Positions 7,196 through 10,460 of a DNA stretch of 10,460 bases are shown one piece after another (position 1 is the first letter of the stretch; every line of letters starts with the position of its first letter). Under the pieces are notes generated by a model. That model searched no databases. It saw only the letters and a list, made by a program, of their open reading frames with translations, and was not told the DNA's origin. Source of the stretch: Bacteroidota bacterium (GTDB lineage Bacteria > Bacteroidota > Ignavibacteria > Kapaibacteriales > UBA2268); the NCBI GenBank assembly GCA_022708005.1, contig JAKIZN010000034.1, positions 1-10,460 on the forward strand, read 5' to 3'. The position numbers and the translations under genes were made by a program.

Positions 7196-8905
7196 TTACT
7201 TTACAACAATAACTTTTCTTATGGCTGATGTTTTTGAGCTTGTTACTTTTACAAAATATATGCCTGATGGCAGCGGAGTGGTATTGACTATCAGCTCGCC
7301 CTCAAAAAATTCTTGCTTGCCGACTACTTCGCCATAGCTGTTATATATTTCAATAAATGCAGGCGTCATAGAACTCCCAAGCTCAATGGTAAAATGATTG
7401 GTAGATGGATTTGGATATATATTGAAATAGCCGTCTATCAAAGCATTATTCCATTTGGGATCGGTGCAACCATTAGCAAAGAAATCATCGAGATATTGCA
7501 GTCTTGCGCTTAGCCAACTCGGCACTAAAGAAATATCAGTGGCAGGATAATGATAATCTGCCCATGCTATTTCTTCCCTTTCGTAGGCGCCATTTTTAAG
7601 AAGATTGCTATAGTTTTGCTGGTAAATATCGGCAACATTCTCAAGCGTTAATATATTTTCCCGCAACTGCTCCCACCTTGCTTTAGCCTTATAGAAAAAG
7701 CCTTCTGTGGAGCAATCGCAAATCGCTCTATCGTAAAGCCCATTGCTCAGTATCCAATCAGTATTTTCATAATACTGCCCATCCCAGCGCAAGCCCATAG
7801 TGCCGTCCAAATCCCATGGCACATAAAAATAAGGCTCGTTTCTATCATATCTCGCTACCCAAATATTTTTCCCCGTGTTATCTGCGGCAAAGGTAACATT
7901 CAGAAATAAAAAATAATCTATCAAATTCTCGAAATTAAATCTCTTTTTGTAGTTTGTATAAAATTCTTTATCGGGCGAATTAACTACAAAGTCTATAAAA
8001 TCACGCAAGTTATCCCAATTTGGCTCTATTTCTTTGGGGTAATCATACTCAAATCCAGCCCAATACTTTTCTCCATTAATCGCAGGCGGGCATGCGGTAT
8101 AGATAGTTGCGCCGCCTTCCCAAGTTATCCCCTTATATAGTTCGCCGCGAGTGCGTCCATCAAATTTAACCAACTTGAGCTGCTTGCGATCTACCCTCTC
8201 GCCAACTGCAAAGATGCCCATATAAATACCATTGACAAATATTTCCGCATATTTGTTCTCTATCCCGCACTTAGCCGACGGTTCTTCGCTCTTATAATAA
8301 ACGTTGTATATATTGTTCCATAGCTCGTTGCCAGAAACGCTCCTTACTCTAAGCGGTTCATTTTGCATTGAATTAAAATTCCAATCGTCGTCGCTTCTCA
8401 TGCCAAATAAGCGAACGTCCTTAGTGATGGCGCCTACCGCGTCAGCCCAAAACTCTACTCTATAAGACTTTTTTGCTGCCCAAATCGAAGAGCCACCGCG
8501 GTATTTTATGCCAACGCCAGACGTCATAACGTCGCCGTTCTTCTCGCTGATTGTTACATTAGCAAATACTTTCGCAGTATCGTTTATTTCATTTTGGGTG
8601 CTGATTTCAATTATAGGCAACTCCGTAAAATATAGTAAATAAGTATCGCCGTTTAAGAGCGTTTTATATGCTTGCCCTATTTTTATGCTATCATAATTGA
8701 AATTTAATAGGTATTCATCGCCGAGTTTGATGGCGTGCGGATTGGGAACACTTTGAATTGTAGCAATATCTTGATTGATAATGATTAATCGCTTTGAAAA
8801 GTCAATGTGATACATATTGCCGAGTATATCTATGTATTCGTTAGGATAGACATAGCTCGTCATTATCATAGCCACAAAAACTATAAAAAAAGCGATCTTT
8901 TTCAT
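7196..8905 (-). CDS. Secreted CotH kinase family protein with T9SS type A sorting domain
   Basis: This 569-residue protein resembles the CotH family, some members of which are atypical protein kinases (spore-coat CotH is the known example). It starts with a signal peptide (MKKIAFFIVFVAMIMTSYVY). Residues 23-95 match nothing I recognise. The CotH region spans about 97-480: GIKYRGGSSIWAAKKSYRVEF (132-152, possible ATP lysine at K145/K146), LFGMRSDDDWNFNSM (166-180), YAEIFVNGIYMGIFAVGER (219-237) and the metal-binding PWDLDGTMG (363-371). The T9SS type A domain covers about 492-569 (YPNPSTNHFTIEL, LPSGIYFVKV). The protein is therefore expected outside the cell, anchored or released by T9SS. It follows the alpha/beta hydrolase gene after 68 bases and may be cotranscribed with it. 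Kinase activity is inferred from family motifs only. Substrate and ATP source outside the cell are unknown. Confidence 0.9.
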   Translation of the reverse strand: MKKIAFFIVFVAMIMTSYVYPNEYIDILGNMYHIDFSKRLIIINQDIATIQSVPNPHAIKLGDEYLLNFNYDSIKIGQAYKTLLNGDTYLLYFTELPIIEISTQNEINDTAKVFANVTISEKNGDVMTSGVGIKYRGGSSIWAAKKSYRVEFWADAVGAITKDVRLFGMRSDDDWNFNSMQNEPLRVRSVSGNELWNNIYNVYYKSEEPSAKCGIENKYAEIFVNGIYMGIFAVGERVDRKQLKLVKFDGRTRGELYKGITWEGGATIYTACPPAINGEKYWAGFEYDYPKEIEPNWDNLRDFIDFVVNSPDKEFYTNYKKRFNFENLIDYFLFLNVTFAADNTGKNIWVARYDRNEPYFYVPWDLDGTMGLRWDGQYYENTDWILSNGLYDRAICDCSTEGFFYKAKARWEQLRENILTLENVADIYQQNYSNLLKNGAYEREEIAWADYHYPATDISLVPSWLSARLQYLDDFFANGCTDPKWNNALIDGYFNIYPNPSTNHFTIELGSSMTPAFIEIYNSYGEVVGKQEFFEGELIVNTTPLPSGIYFVKVTSSKTSAIRKVIVVK

Positions 8906-8973
8906 CAGCTTAAAGCATTCATATAATTCAATTTCAACAAGCTATCGATAATTTAGGTCATCGAATCGCCTTT

Positions 8974-10305
8974 CTATTTCGTTTTTCTTATCCAATCGAT
9001 AATCGAAAGAATTACGGATTCATCAACTGTTCCATCTTTTTCATAACTCAATGGAGTAGACATTTCGGGAGAATACACTAATAAATGGTTCAAATTTGGG
9101 AAAAATCTTGTGGAGGCTTTTCTTCTGCCGGAAAGTCCTTTTACCCATAAGTCGTACTCAGTTTTAGTAACTTGGTAGTCGTGCCCAGAGTTTATTATAA
9201 GCATTGGCACATCGAGAGCTTTTGCGTAAGCAATTGGGTCATATCTATTTAAGTCAAGCAAATATCTTGCAGGCAATCCCAGCAACAATGAATCTTTGCT
9301 TGTCTCGTATGTAACTTTGCCTTCGTTCAGCGCATTTGCTTGCATTTCAGCCTTGTCTAATTGTTCTTGCTCATATTCATTAATTTCGCCGTCAAGCCCA
9401 AAAATGTATTTATATTGATCTATCACTAAGTCCTGCAACTTTCTAACGTTGCCATTGACAATGATGATGCCCTTTAAGCCTCTATAGTCGCTTGCTATCC
9501 TCGGAGCAAGGTTGCCGCCCAGGCTATGCCCTAATATAAAAATACGATTTGTATCAATATCGGAGCGAGTTTTCAGGTATTTTGCCGCTTCGATTGCGTC
9601 CTCTATGGTTTCTTCCCAAACAGTAAAGTCATTAAGATTTTTCGAGAATTTCGTTGGGTATTCTTTTGTCCGCTTTTCGTATCGCATCACGGCGATCCCG
9701 CCGCTCGATAGCCCATAAGCAATATCTCGAAAAGTCTTGATGCCGCCAACTGTTTCATCTCTATCATTTGGACCAGACCCGTGAACAAGCACAACGGCTG
9801 GTGGCTTTCTAAATGTTCTCGGAATAGTAAGGCTCGCGTTTAATTCCCAGCCTTCTACTCCAAATTTAAACTCTGTTTCGGAGAAAAAGGACGTATCGGC
9901 ATATCGCGGTAGTTCAAATTTGTAATCTTTCGGAAACGGCAGAAACAGCAAACCCGATATGCGGTCAAGGCTATCTACCATTATACGCGCGTTCAAAGAA
10001 TCTACTTTGAAGCCGATAGTTATCAAATAAATTTGGTCTTTAGTAGACTTTTGCGGTTGCGGTAAGCCAAATCCTATTGGCTTGCCGTAGCGGGATTCTA
10101 TCGGCAGCCAAAACCCTTTAATTTTATCTTCCGAAAGAAAGTTAGACATAATCGGCGACGCCATTTGCGATGCCTCAGCGTATTTCCCGCTATTAACCAA
10201 ATTCAGAAATTTCATTGCCGTATTTGACTTTTCGTTTGAATGCAAATGAGATACGGCAACTACAAAGCTTGCGAGCAGCACTGCTGCTATTTTTGCAAAT
10301 TTCAT
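8974..10305 (-). CDS. Exported alpha/beta hydrolase with DUF3887-like N-terminal domain
   Basis: This is a serine hydrolase, probably an esterase or dipeptidyl-peptidase-like enzyme. Numbering is from an upstream in-frame ATG at 10332; the start chosen is residue 10 (10305), because it opens a clean signal peptide (MKFAKIAAVLLASFVVAVS) and follows a purine-rich AGAAAAAAG-type stretch. About residues 34-135 form a small alpha+beta domain of the DUF3887 type (FLNLVNSGKYAEASQ). The hydrolase fold covers about 150-450: oxyanion loop HGSGPNDRD (184-192), nucleophile S270 in GHSLGG, acid D385 in SGHDYQV and base H416 in NLNHLL, so the triad is complete. A helical lid sits near 300-365. The short gap (36 bases) from the upstream partial gene and the 68-base gap to the CotH-family gene suggest one transcript. 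The substrate is unknown; sequences of this type are often annotated as S9-like peptidases, which cannot be settled here. Confidence 0.9.
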   Translation of the reverse strand: MKFAKIAAVLLASFVVAVSHLHSNEKSNTAMKFLNLVNSGKYAEASQMASPIMSNFLSEDKIKGFWLPIESRYGKPIGFGLPQPQKSTKDQIYLITIGFKVDSLNARIMVDSLDRISGLLFLPFPKDYKFELPRYADTSFFSETEFKFGVEGWELNASLTIPRTFRKPPAVVLVHGSGPNDRDETVGGIKTFRDIAYGLSSGGIAVMRYEKRTKEYPTKFSKNLNDFTVWEETIEDAIEAAKYLKTRSDIDTNRIFILGHSLGGNLAPRIASDYRGLKGIIIVNGNVRKLQDLVIDQYKYIFGLDGEINEYEQEQLDKAEMQANALNEGKVTYETSKDSLLLGLPARYLLDLNRYDPIAYAKALDVPMLIINSGHDYQVTKTEYDLWVKGLSGRRKASTRFFPNLNHLLVYSPEMSTPLSYEKDGTVDESVILSIIDWIRKTK

Positions 10306-10341
10306 CTTTTTTCTTTTTCTGCAATTCAACATTATGCTAAT

Positions 10342-10460
10342 TTAAAACTTTTTATCGTGATAAGATAATCCAATAAACATTCCGATACCATCTCCTTCGA
10401 TATTCCACATTACATTGTCGGGAGCGCCGCCAAAAATTCCGCTTGATTCCATACCGTTAT
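10342..10460 (-). CDS. C-terminal end of an upstream gene, possible outer-membrane beta-barrel protein
   Basis: The last 38 codons of a minus-strand frame enter from the right edge and stop at TAA (10342-10344). The tail includes GIFGGAPDNV and ends in GMFIGLSYHDKKF. Alternating hydrophobic residues and a terminal phenylalanine are typical of the last strand of outer-membrane beta-barrels, recognised by the BAM complex, but 38 residues are too few to name a family. The stop lies 36 bases before the chosen start of the alpha/beta hydrolase gene, so the two are likely in one operon. Confidence 0.6.
   Translation of the reverse strand, partial: NGMESSGIFGGAPDNVMWNIEGDGIGMFIGLSYHDKKF

Noticed and set aside
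10306..10332. Longer start for the alpha/beta hydrolase at 10332
   Set aside because: The added nine residues are highly charged (RKRKK) and extend the signal peptide without need; the ATG at 10305 is preceded by a purine-rich stretch.
1..10460. CRISPR array, tRNA, rRNA, insertion sequence or prophage genes
   Set aside because: I found no regularly spaced direct repeats, no cloverleaf or rRNA-like segment, and no transposase, integrase or phage motif. The regular repeats at 526-1932 are protein-coding blades.

Overview
The window looks like chromosomal sequence from a Bacteroidota/Chlorobiota-type (FCB group) bacterium, possibly an Ignavibacteria/Kapabacteria-like lineage. The evidence is AT-rich DNA, little sign of Shine-Dalgarno sites, TAnnTTTG-like promoter boxes, and several large secreted proteins. 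Two of these end in a type IX secretion (T9SS) type A sorting domain. The lineage is inferred from gene content, since no rRNA or other phylogenetic marker is present.

Layout. From 1 to 2580, on the minus strand and running off the left edge, lies an 860-codon 5' portion of a secreted protein with seven SBBP repeats (a probable seven-bladed beta-propeller) followed by two PKD/Ig-like domains. Four bases upstream, at 2585-4912 minus, is a secreted M14 zinc carboxypeptidase with a jelly-roll module and a T9SS tail. At 5129-5983 minus is a secreted NlpC/P60 cell-wall peptidase, separated from the M14 gene by a hairpin terminator. A roughly 290-base AT-rich divergent promoter region follows. At 6278-7078 plus is a nitrilase-superfamily amidase, the only clearly cytoplasmic enzyme and the only plus-strand gene. 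It converges on a second minus-strand pair: a T9SS-tailed CotH-family protein (7196-8905) and, upstream of it, a secreted DUF3887-like plus alpha/beta hydrolase (8974-10305). A perfect 15-bp hairpin lies between the convergent genes. At the right edge is the last 38 codons of another minus-strand gene, probably an outer-membrane beta-barrel protein.

How the parts fit. Five of the six main genes encode exported proteins, and the truncated seventh may be another. The window therefore reads as a cell-envelope and secretion neighbourhood: a protease and an adhesion/propeller protein made as a pair, a peptidoglycan hydrolase, a surface CotH-type kinase-like protein and an exported esterase or peptidase. 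I see no mobile element, CRISPR array, tRNA or rRNA, and no convincing undescribed defence or biosynthetic system. The most useful second looks are the CotH protein, the two hairpins, the seven-repeat propeller and the charge-partitioned NlpC/P60 protein.
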